DNA of 64,000 bases from JBDZVM01 sp040255675 (GTDB lineage: Bacteria > Actinomycetota > Actinomycetes > Acidothermales > Acidothermaceae), in assembly GCA_040255675.1 (NCBI GenBank), contig JBDZVM010000014.1:29494-93493 (forward strand), in the 5' to 3' direction. Below the pieces are notes generated by a model, which made no database searches, was not told the DNA's origin, and saw only the letters and a program-made list of their open reading frames with translations. Position numbers and translations under genes: made by a program. Each line of letters opens with the position of its first letter. Position 1 is the stretch's first letter. This document shows, in pieces, positions 9,934 to 17,610 of the stretch.

Positions 9934-10776
9934 ATGATGACATCGCACATCGAAACCCCTGCCGTTTCGGTTCACGCCACCGGAGTCGGCGAACTGCGCT
10001 TCATCGGCAACGCCACGCTTCTCATTCGCTACGGCCCGTTCACCATGCTCACCGACCCCAATTTTTTGCGCCGCGGCGAGCGTGCCTACCTTGGCTACGG
10101 GCTGACCAGTCGGCGTCGCACTGACCCGGCAATGTCGATCGACGATCTGCCGGCGCTCGACGGCGTCGTGCTCTCGCACCTGCACGGCGACCACTGGGAC
10201 CGGGTCGCCCGGCATCGGCTCGATCGCGGCATGCCGATCGTGACCACGCCGCACGCGGCCCGCCGGCTGCAGGGCTGGCACGGGTTCCGGCGCGCCGTCG
10301 GGTTGCGCACCTGGGAGCAGCACACGCTGTTCAAGGACGGCGCCACCCTGCGAGTGACCGCGTTGCCAGGCTTGCACGCGCCCGGTTCGGCGCGGTACCT
10401 ACTTCCCCCGGTGATGGGCAGCCTGCTGGAACTGCGAACCAGCGCGGGCGGCCCGGTCGACCATCGTGTCTACATCACCGGCGACACGCTCATGCACGAC
10501 GCGATCCACGAGATCGCCCGTCGCTACCCCGACACCGATCTCGCGATCGTGCACTTGGGCGGGACGACGCTCCCCGGCGGGCTCATGGTCACCATGGATG
10601 GTCGGCAAGGAGCGGAACTGCTGTCGGTCGTCGCCGCGCGACGCGCCGTCCCGGTGCATTTCGACGACTACGAGGCATTCAAGTCGCCGCTCGCCGACTT
10701 CCGGGCGGAGGTCGAAAAGCGCGGTCTTGCCGACCGGGTGACCTACGTCGACCGCGGCGGCGTTCTAGCGCTGTAG
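9934..10776 (+). CDS. Metallo-beta-lactamase-fold hydrolase
   Basis: 280 residues in the UlaG/NAPE-PLD-like branch of the metallo-beta-lactamase fold. The metal motif reads LSHLHGDHWD. Further ligands are likely in the GLHAPGS region, at the Asp of YITGDTLMHD and at the late His of VPVHFDDYEAF. I start it at tandem ATG codons at 9934/9937 after a GGGG-rich stretch; upstream in-frame codons have no support and overlap the tig 5' region. The substrate is unknown: relatives act on lactones or phosphodiesters. The stop codon lies inside a 17-base tandem repeat. Confidence 0.85.
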   Translation: MMTSHIETPAVSVHATGVGELRFIGNATLLIRYGPFTMLTDPNFLRRGERAYLGYGLTSRRRTDPAMSIDDLPALDGVVLSHLHGDHWDRVARHRLDRGMPIVTTPHAARRLQGWHGFRRAVGLRTWEQHTLFKDGATLRVTALPGLHAPGSARYLLPPVMGSLLELRTSAGGPVDHRVYITGDTLMHDAIHEIARRYPDTDLAIVHLGGTTLPGGLMVTMDGRQGAELLSVVAARRAVPVHFDDYEAFKSPLADFRAEVEKRGLADRVTYVDRGGVLAL

Positions 10777-10808
10777 GTCTGTTGGCGCTGTAGGTCTGTT
10801 GGCGCTGT
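10768..10808. repeat. 17-base tandem repeat over the stop codon
   Basis: GCGCTGTAGGTCTGTTG occurs twice in tandem (10768-10784, 10785-10801) and a third copy starts (10802-10808). The first copy contains the TAG stop of the preceding gene. This looks like local slippage duplication. Confidence 0.85.
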
Positions 10809-10847
10809 CACTCGAGGTAGCGCTGTGACTCCGGGTAGTGCTGTACG

Positions 10848-10921
10848 TCGGGGTGCCCGGATTTGAACCGGGGGCCTTTCGCTCCCAAAGCGAACGCGCT
10901 GCCAAACTGCGCCACACCCCG
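10848..10921 (-). tRNA. tRNA-Pro (anticodon TGG)
   Basis: Read on the minus strand, the 7-bp acceptor stem CGGGGTG/CACCCCG closes the molecule. The anticodon arm is TTCGC-TTTGGGA-GCGAA, giving anticodon TGG (reads CCA and related Pro codons). The T arm is CCCGG-TTCAAAT-CCGGG. The discriminator base is A, and CCA is not encoded. No variable-arm anomaly is seen. Confidence 0.96.
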
Positions 10922-11031
10922 CGGCCGAGCACACGCCAGCCCGGATCGCGATCCGTAGTCTAGGCGGTACCGGCGTCTGCCTGAACCTGCGCGCCCAGTC
11001 CAGCCCACGTCGATGGGCCAACGCCGGTACC

Positions 11032-12249
11032 GTGTGCGACGTGTCGATCTTTCATCGTGCCGGCGCCGCGGCCCCCGCGTCACTCGCGGGTTCGCGTCGG
11101 CGTTGGGCGTTCGTGACGGCGATCATCGGATGGGCCACGTCGCCGCGTCAGCGCGCGGACTGGTTTCCGCGTGAATCTCGCGTCGGCAAGGCGTTGCGCG
11201 TCGCGCGCTTGCTCGCGGTCGTGACGTGGGGGGTAACGCTCGTCTACTCCTGGCATGGCTCGGGCGTGCCGTTCGACCGAGAAGGCCTTTTGGTGTGGAT
11301 TTGTTTTGGTTTGCTCGCCGCCAGCATCGGACGTCACCCCGTGAGTTTGCTCCAGGTGACGCTGGATTTCCTGCCGTTCGCGCTTGCGCTCGTCGCCTAC
11401 GATTACCTTCGCGGCCTGTCCTATCAACTCGGCATGCCCACATGGTGGCATCCGCAGGTCGACGTCGACAGATTCCTCTTCTTTGGCCATGACCCGACGG
11501 TGTGGCTGCAGGCGCATCTCAAACACTCATCGCCCGACGTGCGGTGGTACGACGTCGCGGTAACCGCCTGCTACTGCTCTTTCTTTTTCCTGCCATACGT
11601 GGCGGCGGGGGTGCTGTGGTTGCGTAACCGGGCCAACTTTTACCGCTGGTCGCTGCGGTTCGTCAGCCTGTCATTTCTCGGTTTCGCGGTCTTCGCGCTG
11701 TTCCCCGCCGCGCCACCGTGGGCTGCCGCGCGCTGTTCGGCGTCCGACATCGCCTCCCACCCGAGCTCTCCGAGCTGTATGTGGCAAGACGCGCCCTTCA
11801 ACGAGGCCGCCGTGCACGGCGGTCTTCTCGGCGACATGACCTCGCACCTGGCCGGGGCGAATCCTTGGGTCGAACGGACGTCGTGGTGGGGCTTCCACGA
11901 TCTCCACCTGTCGGTGGCCGCCAGCCTCCTCCAAAAGGGCCAGGCGGCCGCTGACCCTGTCGCGGCCGTACCGTCGCTACACCTCGGTGGCACCGTGCTG
12001 TTCGTACTGTTTATGTGGAAGCGGGTGTCGAGGTGGTGGCGGCCGCTGCTAGCCGCGTATCCGCTCGCGATGACGTTCTCACTCGTGTACTCCGCTGAGC
12101 ACTACGTGTTCGATTGCCTCACCGGCGCCTTTGCCGCCGTCGTGGTCACGGCCGCGTCGTTGCGCCTGGAACGCTGGTGGCGCCGACGAAGAATCTCAAC
12201 GCCCACGTCGATGCCGATCGAGGTGTCGGCCGAACTCGAGTCGACCTAG
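11032..12249 (+). CDS. PAP2-superfamily integral membrane enzyme (Aur1/inositol-phosphotransferase-like)
   Basis: 405 residues with about six transmembrane segments. The C-terminal part carries phosphatase motifs of the PAP2 fold: VPSLHLGG (motif with catalytic His) and SAEHYVFDCLTG (second His and Asp). The layout, with a long insert between the first helices and these motifs, is that of bacterial Aur1/Ipt1-like phosphotransferases that transfer lipid headgroups such as phosphoinositol. The exact reaction cannot be read from sequence. The start is uncertain: GTG at 11032, or GTG at 11113, which would begin nearer the conserved region. Confidence 0.8.
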   Translation: MCDVSIFHRAGAAAPASLAGSRRRWAFVTAIIGWATSPRQRADWFPRESRVGKALRVARLLAVVTWGVTLVYSWHGSGVPFDREGLLVWICFGLLAASIGRHPVSLLQVTLDFLPFALALVAYDYLRGLSYQLGMPTWWHPQVDVDRFLFFGHDPTVWLQAHLKHSSPDVRWYDVAVTACYCSFFFLPYVAAGVLWLRNRANFYRWSLRFVSLSFLGFAVFALFPAAPPWAAARCSASDIASHPSSPSCMWQDAPFNEAAVHGGLLGDMTSHLAGANPWVERTSWWGFHDLHLSVAASLLQKGQAAADPVAAVPSLHLGGTVLFVLFMWKRVSRWWRPLLAAYPLAMTFSLVYSAEHYVFDCLTGAFAAVVVTAASLRLERWWRRRRISTPTSMPIEVSAELEST

Positions 12250-12437
12250 CTTCGCTCCGCGACGCTAACCGTGGGGAGCACTATTCCGCGCAGCGACCCG
12301 TACGAGCCCGGCTGACGCCCACGCCGAGCCGAGCCCGCGATACCCTTCCCGAAGGCCGCGCGCCTTGATGATCTAGGCATCGAGGGTTCTCTTACGAACT
12401 GGGAAGCCGTTAGCCACGGGTTCTCGTACGCGGTCGC

Positions 12438-12511
<74 letters not shown>

Positions 12512-12652
12512 CCGCCTCTCGCCTCGTCACACGTCGCCCGGTGGCGGAACACACGGATCATGTCAACGATCTGGCGTGCGGCGCGCGACGTGGAGCATAC
12601 CGCCGGGAGCCGCGATGTTCGGCGGGCCCATGCCCTGCCCAAGGCCTTGGCG

Positions 12653-12687
12653 ACGGGTGGGCCGAGCGTGCCGCTTGGCCCACCCGT
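12653..12687 (-). terminator. Stem-loop after the DHA2 efflux gene
   Basis: Complementary 11-base arms ACGGGTGGGCC (12653-12663) and GGCCCACCCGT (12677-12687) lie just past the stop codon of the efflux gene. No long T tract follows, as is common in actinobacteria. Confidence 0.65.
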
Positions 12688-12694
12688 CAGGACG

Positions 12695-14284
12695 CTAACG
12701 AGCCTCGGAACCCACCGATGCCTCAGCCATTTCGCGCGCTTCGGCGCCGGGCAACCCCGACGTGTCGACGTCGGCCGCCTTCGCGTTGATGCCGATAATC
12801 GCTGCCACCAAAGCGATGACGCCGAACACCACGCTTACTTGAAGCGCCGTCGAAATACCGTGCGACAAAACGTGGTTGCCCCAGATGCCGGACAGCTGGT
12901 GCGTTTGCTCGAAATTCGCTTTGGCCGCGGCACTCGCGTGCTGCATGAAGGACGGCAATTGCTTGGTGAACTCGTGGCTACTGGCCGTGGCGAACGCCGT
13001 CGTCAATACCGCGAGTCCGATCGTGCCGCCGACCTGCTGCATGACGTTCAACAACCCGGACGCCGACCCCGATTCGTGAGGCTCGACGCCGGCCACGGCT
13101 ACCGCCGTCAACGGCACGAACAAAAAGCCCATGCCGAGCGCGAAAATCACCATCGGCCCGAGCAAACCGTCGACGTAGCCGCTGCCGGCGTGCAACTGCG
13201 ATAGCCAGTACAGGCCCCCGAGCGACAATGCCGCGCCGATAACCATGAAAATCTTCGGCCCCATTTTCAGCATCTGCTTCGACGCTATCCCCGCGCTGAC
13301 GATGACTCCCGCGCTCACCGGCAAGAACGCGAATCCAGCCTTGAGAGGGCTGTACAGAAGAATCTTTTGCACGAACAGCGTCAAGAAGAAGAACATGCTG
13401 AACAATGCGGCGGAAAGGGCAAGCATCACCACGTAACTGCTCGCGCGATTTCGGTTCGCGAACATGTGTAGTGGCGTGATCGGTTGCACGCTTCGCGTTT
13501 CGACGACGAAGAACAGCGCCAACAGCACGAGCGCGATAACAAAGGACGCGATGCCGACGGTGTCGTGCCAGCGGTCGTCGGACGACGCCACCTTGATGAA
13601 CCCGTAGACGAGAGCCGCCAGACCAAGGGTCGAGGTGACGGCGCCCGTGACGTCGAAGCGGCCCGGGTGCTTTTCTGATTCATTGATGAACAACGGCGCC
13701 AGCACGAAAACAGCGATGCCGATCGGGATGTTGACGAACAGCACCCACCGCCACGACAGCCACGACGTGAGCATGCCGCCCGCGAGCAAGCCGATCGCGG
13801 CGCCCGAGCCCGAAACTGCCGCGAACACGCCGAATGCTTTGTTGCGTTCGGCACCTTGCTCGAAGTTCGTGGTGATGAGCGACAGGGCGGTCGGCGCGAC
13901 GATCGCACCGCCGACGCCCTGAAGCGCGCGGGCCGCTAACAGCCACCACGAGGTGGTCGCCAACCCGCCCAAGAAAGAGGCGAGGGTGAACAACGCGATG
14001 CCGAACATGAAAACCCGGCGGCGGCCAAGAATGTCACCGGCACGGCCGCCGAGCAGCAGCAGGCCGCCGAAGGTCAGCGTGTAGGCGTTGAGGACCCACG
14101 TCAGGCTTTCTGTCGAGAACGACAGCGCAGTCTGGATGTGCGGTAAGGCAATGTTCACGATCGTCGCGTCGAGTACGACCATGAGCTGCGAAGTCGCGAT
14201 AACGGTGAGCGCGAGGCCCGGATGATGCCCGCGCCGGGCGGCGCCGCGCGCGGTGACGCTTGGCTGCGTCGAGGTCGCTGCCAT
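12695..14284 (-). CDS. DHA2-family (14-helix) MFS multidrug efflux transporter
   Basis: 529 residues with about 14 hydrophobic helices, the EmrB/QacA layout of proton-driven drug export. The opening helix ends in VVLDATIVNIALPHIQ, the motif around the conserved Asp of helix 1. Motif A reads GGRAGDILGRRRVF. The antiporter motif C lies around GSGAAIGLLAGGML. The start is the ATG at 14284 with GGGGAG upstream. It is divergent from a TetR regulator whose repeated operators occupy the shared 153-base promoter region, so it is very likely repressed by that regulator and induced by its ligand. The substrate is unknown. Confidence 0.93.
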   Translation of the reverse strand: MAATSTQPSVTARGAARRGHHPGLALTVIATSQLMVVLDATIVNIALPHIQTALSFSTESLTWVLNAYTLTFGGLLLLGGRAGDILGRRRVFMFGIALFTLASFLGGLATTSWWLLAARALQGVGGAIVAPTALSLITTNFEQGAERNKAFGVFAAVSGSGAAIGLLAGGMLTSWLSWRWVLFVNIPIGIAVFVLAPLFINESEKHPGRFDVTGAVTSTLGLAALVYGFIKVASSDDRWHDTVGIASFVIALVLLALFFVVETRSVQPITPLHMFANRNRASSYVVMLALSAALFSMFFFLTLFVQKILLYSPLKAGFAFLPVSAGVIVSAGIASKQMLKMGPKIFMVIGAALSLGGLYWLSQLHAGSGYVDGLLGPMVIFALGMGFLFVPLTAVAVAGVEPHESGSASGLLNVMQQVGGTIGLAVLTTAFATASSHEFTKQLPSFMQHASAAAKANFEQTHQLSGIWGNHVLSHGISTALQVSVVFGVIALVAAIIGINAKAADVDTSGLPGAEAREMAEASVGSEAR

Positions 14285-14303
14285 AAATCTCCCCTAGGTT
14301 GTT

Positions 14304-14404
14304 CGTGAACGCGGTTTCTTGTGTGACACGTCCCCAGTGAACGCCGTCGTTCACTAAGCTGGGCTACGCTACAACGGCCCGACTAGTGAACGCAACCGTT
14401 CTTT
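14304..14404. promoter_or_regulatory. Three GTGAACG repeats: TetR operators in the divergent promoter
   Basis: The best copy is the palindrome AGTGAACGccgtCGTTCACT (14336-14355, 8-4-8). A second, half-degraded copy with the same spacing is AGTGAACGcaacCGTTCTTT (14385-14404). A third half-site GTGAACG precedes a weak partner at about 14305-14320. All three lie between the divergent starts of the efflux and TetR genes, so the regulator probably represses both. Confidence 0.65.
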
Positions 14405-14437
14405 AGCGACGTGTCGATCACGGAAGGAGGCTTGGCG

Positions 14438-15253
14438 GTGGACCCCGACCGATCGCGTGACTGCTCACATGACGTTTCGGCAGGCGGTCTATGTGACAGT
14501 TCCGGTGATGCTGGTGCCACCCTAAGTTCGCCCACTGACAGTCCGGTCAAACGCTGGCCGAGTGACAATCCGGCGGACGGCGAGGCGGCGCGCCGCGCCC
14601 GCGTCGCCGCGCCCAACGCGTCCGAAGCACCGTCCGGTAACGAACCGGGCCCGGCGAGGCGGCGCGGCCGCACGCTCGAGCAAGCGATCTTCCACGCGGT
14701 TCTGGAGCAAATGAACGTCGTCGGATTCTCGGGCCTCACCATGGAAGGCGTCGCCGCGTGCGCCCGCACCGGGAAGGCGGCGCTTTATCGTCGCTGGCCG
14801 TGCAAAGAAGACCTGGTGGTCGACGCGCTGAACGACGTGTTGCCGTCGTTCGACGACCCGCCCGACACCGGCAGCGTGCGCGACGACGTCGCGGAGGTGC
14901 TCCGTCGGATGGTGAGAATCATCAACAGTCGGGCCGGCTGCGCGCTGCTCGGCCTCTTCACCGAACTCGACAAGGCACACCCCTTCGTCAAGACGGTTCA
15001 TGCCCGCGTGCTCAGTCCACGCAAAGTGATGATGTGCGACATCCTCGAGCGAGCGGTTCGCCGCGGCGAGATTCGCGCGGACGTCGTCACGCCGCTCACG
15101 TCCGAAGCCGGACCCGCCATGATCATTCATCAAGCGTTCGTCGACGGCCCTCCGATCGACGAAGCGTTCGTCGACGCCGTCGTCGACCAAGTGGTGATGC
15201 CGATGCTTTCCGCCCCGGCCAAACCCGCCCGACCTAGTTCCGCCACAACATGA
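14438..15253 (+). CDS. TetR-family transcriptional repressor
   Basis: 271 residues. The helix-turn-helix region lies around 80-125 (VGFSGLTMEGVAACARTGKAALYRRWP, read in two parts), followed by a ligand-binding domain that includes DDVAEVLRRMVRIINS and a TetR C-terminal core. The N-terminal 75 residues are unusually long, hydrophilic and of low complexity for this family. The start is the GTG at 14438, seven bases after GGAAGGAGG. It is divergent from the DHA2 efflux gene with palindromic operators between them. Its 3' end overlaps the convergent phosphatase gene by 20 bases. Confidence 0.92.
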   Translation: MDPDRSRDCSHDVSAGGLCDSSGDAGATLSSPTDSPVKRWPSDNPADGEAARRARVAAPNASEAPSGNEPGPARRRGRTLEQAIFHAVLEQMNVVGFSGLTMEGVAACARTGKAALYRRWPCKEDLVVDALNDVLPSFDDPPDTGSVRDDVAEVLRRMVRIINSRAGCALLGLFTELDKAHPFVKTVHARVLSPRKVMMCDILERAVRRGEIRADVVTPLTSEAGPAMIIHQAFVDGPPIDEAFVDAVVDQVVMPMLSAPAKPARPSSATT

Positions 15254-16415
15254 CGAGCGCCCGGTCGTCGCCGGCGTCGGGCGGCACCGTCTCGATGAGC
15301 CGGCTCGCGCCGTCACGAAAGCCCCGGGTAACTAACCTCTCCGCTTCACCCATCAACTTGTCGATGCCGAGAGCCAGTTCACGTTCGGAGTTTTCGACCA
15401 AGCCGTCGGTGTAAAGAAGCAGCGCGTCGCCACTGCCCAACACCCCGGTGGCCGGAGAGAATCTGGCATCTGGGACGACGCCGAGCAGCGGCCCCTCAGC
15501 GTCGGTGAGTCGCCACAAGCCCCGACCGCTCACGAAATGCGCGGCCGGTGGATGCCCGGCGGATTCAATGACGTAGTGGCCCGTCGCCAGATCGAGCACG
15601 AGATGGACGGCGGTGGCAAACCCGTCGGTCCAGGCCTGTCGCAGCAGGTACTCGTTGGCGGCGTTCAAGAACCGGTCGGGAGGCACGGCGCCGAGCAGGC
15701 CGCCGAGCGCCCCGGACAGCAGCAGCGCCCTGCTCCCGGCGTCCAGGCCCTTTCCGGAAACATCGACGAGCACGAGTTCGAGTGTCGCGCCGTCGCCAGT
15801 GCGCGCGGCCACCAAGAAGTCGCCGCCGAACGACGTCGGGCCGGCGCTTCGCACCAACGCCTCGCACTCCCAATCCGGCGGCAACGGCGGCATCTCGCCT
15901 TGCGCCCGTAGCCGATCGCGCAGCTCAACCAGCATCGATTCGCCTTGCAACCCGTGTACTCCAAGGACGTCACGCGTGCTGGCCAGCCGGTACGCGAATG
16001 CCACTGCCGCCGCGATGACGAAGATGCCGCCAGGTTCGACGACTCCCCAGCCGAGAATCCCCTCGCTGTACACGGTCGCCAGAGCCGCAAGCGCGATGAT
16101 GGCCATGAGCCAGCGGCGGGGCAGCAAGAGGCCGCCGGCGAGAATCGGCAAGACCACGGCGGTCGGCGGAACCCAGTCGGGCCCGATCGCGGGGCTCAAG
16201 ACCCCGAACAAGACGACGAGGGCGGCGAGCCAGAACCGCGCCACGGACGGCGCCATAAAACGGCTGTGCCTGATCTTCGCCCAGCGCCGTCGCGCCCGGC
16301 CGGAACGTCGGCGGGTCGATCTAACGACGCCCGCTCGCCGCGCGGTCGGTAGGTAGGGCGAGTCCGCGAAAGCGCTCTTGGTCACGTCGCGCATGGTCAC
16401 GTCGCGCACCAGCAT
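15234..16415 (-). CDS. Membrane-bound PP2C/SpoIIE-type serine phosphatase
   Basis: 393 residues. The first part is basic, then four or five hydrophobic segments (about 50-140). The C-terminal SpoIIE-like PP2C domain begins near 190: GGDFLVAARTGDG and VLVDVSGKGLDAG (metal-binding Asp), LLLYTDGLVENS, and DDRALVMLW at the end. Enzymes of this type dephosphorylate anti-sigma-factor antagonists in partner-switching networks. No partner kinase or antagonist gene lies nearby, so its target is unknown. The exact start is uncertain: several in-frame starts lie before the first helix, and I give the longest. Confidence 0.88.
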   Translation of the reverse strand: MLVRDVTMRDVTKSAFADSPYLPTARRAGVVRSTRRRSGRARRRWAKIRHSRFMAPSVARFWLAALVVLFGVLSPAIGPDWVPPTAVVLPILAGGLLLPRRWLMAIIALAALATVYSEGILGWGVVEPGGIFVIAAAVAFAYRLASTRDVLGVHGLQGESMLVELRDRLRAQGEMPPLPPDWECEALVRSAGPTSFGGDFLVAARTGDGATLELVLVDVSGKGLDAGSRALLLSGALGGLLGAVPPDRFLNAANEYLLRQAWTDGFATAVHLVLDLATGHYVIESAGHPPAAHFVSGRGLWRLTDAEGPLLGVVPDARFSPATGVLGSGDALLLYTDGLVENSERELALGIDKLMGEAERLVTRGFRDGASRLIETVPPDAGDDRALVMLWRN

Positions 16416-16503
16416 GATCGGAAAGCGTAACGAACGCGCAACGACCGAGGCGATCTAGACACCGCCGCCGGCGCCCGTCCCGCTTGACGCATACGCTCGA
16501 CGC

Positions 16504-16854
16504 ATGTCGCGACGTGCCGAGTCATCAGCGACGCCCTCACCTGAGACGCCATCACAAGGGTCGTCACGCGACGCGCCGTCCGGGCGGCAGCCGACGTCGG
16601 GTCAGTCGCCGCCCTCCGGAGTGGTACCGGCGGGAGCGCTGCGCAGCTTGGTCGGCGCTGGGCCGTCGCAGGTCGGAGTCGTCGGGGCGTTGCGAGCGCG
16701 CGACGTATCGCGGCCGACCGATCGCCACCTGGGCGACGCCCTCGCCAAACCCGAGCCCCTGGCTCGGCCCGCATCTCGCCACGATGCATCTGCCGCGCCT
16801 CGTCAGAAGGCATCCGGCGCCGGGACCGAAGGCACCACACCGGTCTGTTCGTAG
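16504..16854 (+). CDS. Possible small basic protein with RARDVSRP motif
   Basis: 116 residues, Pro/Ser/Ala-rich at first. It then has GPSQVGVVGALRARDVSRPT, which resembles a motif I associate with short uncharacterised actinobacterial proteins. It overlaps the 3' end of rpiB on the other strand by 51 bases, and there is no clear ribosome site before the ATG at 16504. If it is not real, 16416-16802 holds no gene. I keep it as a low-confidence call because the motif reads as coding in only this frame. Confidence 0.4.
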   Translation: MSRRAESSATPSPETPSQGSSRDAPSGRQPTSGQSPPSGVVPAGALRSLVGAGPSQVGVVGALRARDVSRPTDRHLGDALAKPEPLARPASRHDASAAPRQKASGAGTEGTTPVCS

Positions 16855-17285
16855 GCGCTCACCATCGCGAGCCTGCGTACGTGGCGAGGATCGCCGCTGA
16901 ACTCCGTGTTCAAAAACACCTCAACGAAACGAGTCGCCTCGCCAGTGGTGTGCTGACGCGCCCCGATGCTTGCGACGTTGGCATCGTTGTGCGAGCGGGC
17001 GAGCATCGCGGTGTCTTCGTTCCAAATCAGTGCCGCGCGAATGCCTCTCACCTTGTTCGCCGCAATCTGCTCGCCGTTGCCCGACCCCCCGATAACAATG
17101 CCGAGGCTGCCGCGGTCGGCCGCGACGCGGACGGCGGCGGCCAGCACGCACGGAGGGTAGTCGTCTTCGGCGTTGAACGTCGACGGCCCGCAGTCAACCG
17201 GATCGTGACCGGCCTCCGCGAGAAACGACAGGAGGTGTGACTTCAACTCGAAGCCCGCGTGGTCGGAACCAAGGTAGACGCGCAT
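16803..17285 (-). CDS. rpiB: Ribose-5-phosphate isomerase B
   Basis: 160 residues of the RpiB/LacAB family, which interconverts ribose 5-phosphate and ribulose 5-phosphate in the pentose phosphate pathway. The N-terminus MRVYLGSDHAGFELK carries the phosphate-binding SDHAG. GIVIGGSGNGEQIAANK contains the anion-binding loop. As in the mycobacterial type, Ser rather than Cys sits at the catalytic-base loop (GGSGNG). ARSHNDANVASIGAR is the second signature. It starts at the ATG at 17285 and is monocistronic. Confidence 0.95.
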   Translation of the reverse strand: MRVYLGSDHAGFELKSHLLSFLAEAGHDPVDCGPSTFNAEDDYPPCVLAAAVRVAADRGSLGIVIGGSGNGEQIAANKVRGIRAALIWNEDTAMLARSHNDANVASIGARQHTTGEATRFVEVFLNTEFSGDPRHVRRLAMVSAYEQTGVVPSVPAPDAF

Positions 17286-17610
17286 GCGCCGGAGTCTGCC
17301 AGAAAAACGCCGACCCAGTGCGCTTCGTGGCGGGATCCGCCGACCGTTGCGCGATCCGGTCGCTCGCCTCTACGGGAGATCCCTTTAATGCGACAATGGT
17401 CACACCAGGTTGAAAACTGGGCGGATGACTCTCTCGTCGTCGTGTCGGGCCGCGACTCCCCGCCGATTCGGCCGACGTAGGCTCTTCGCGGGAGGCTGGC
17501 ACGACGACCTAACAGCCGGCGCCCTGCCGACGAGGTGACCCCTGCCAGTCGGTACACGAGAGGTTTTGCCGCACAACGGCCCGTGCACCACACGAGAGAG
17601 GCGAACCACG
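17286..17610. other. Intergenic region between divergent rpiB and pepN
   Basis: 325 bases that must hold the rpiB promoter and the pepN promoter and leader. I see no convincing ORF, hairpin or repeat in it. Confidence 0.6.
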
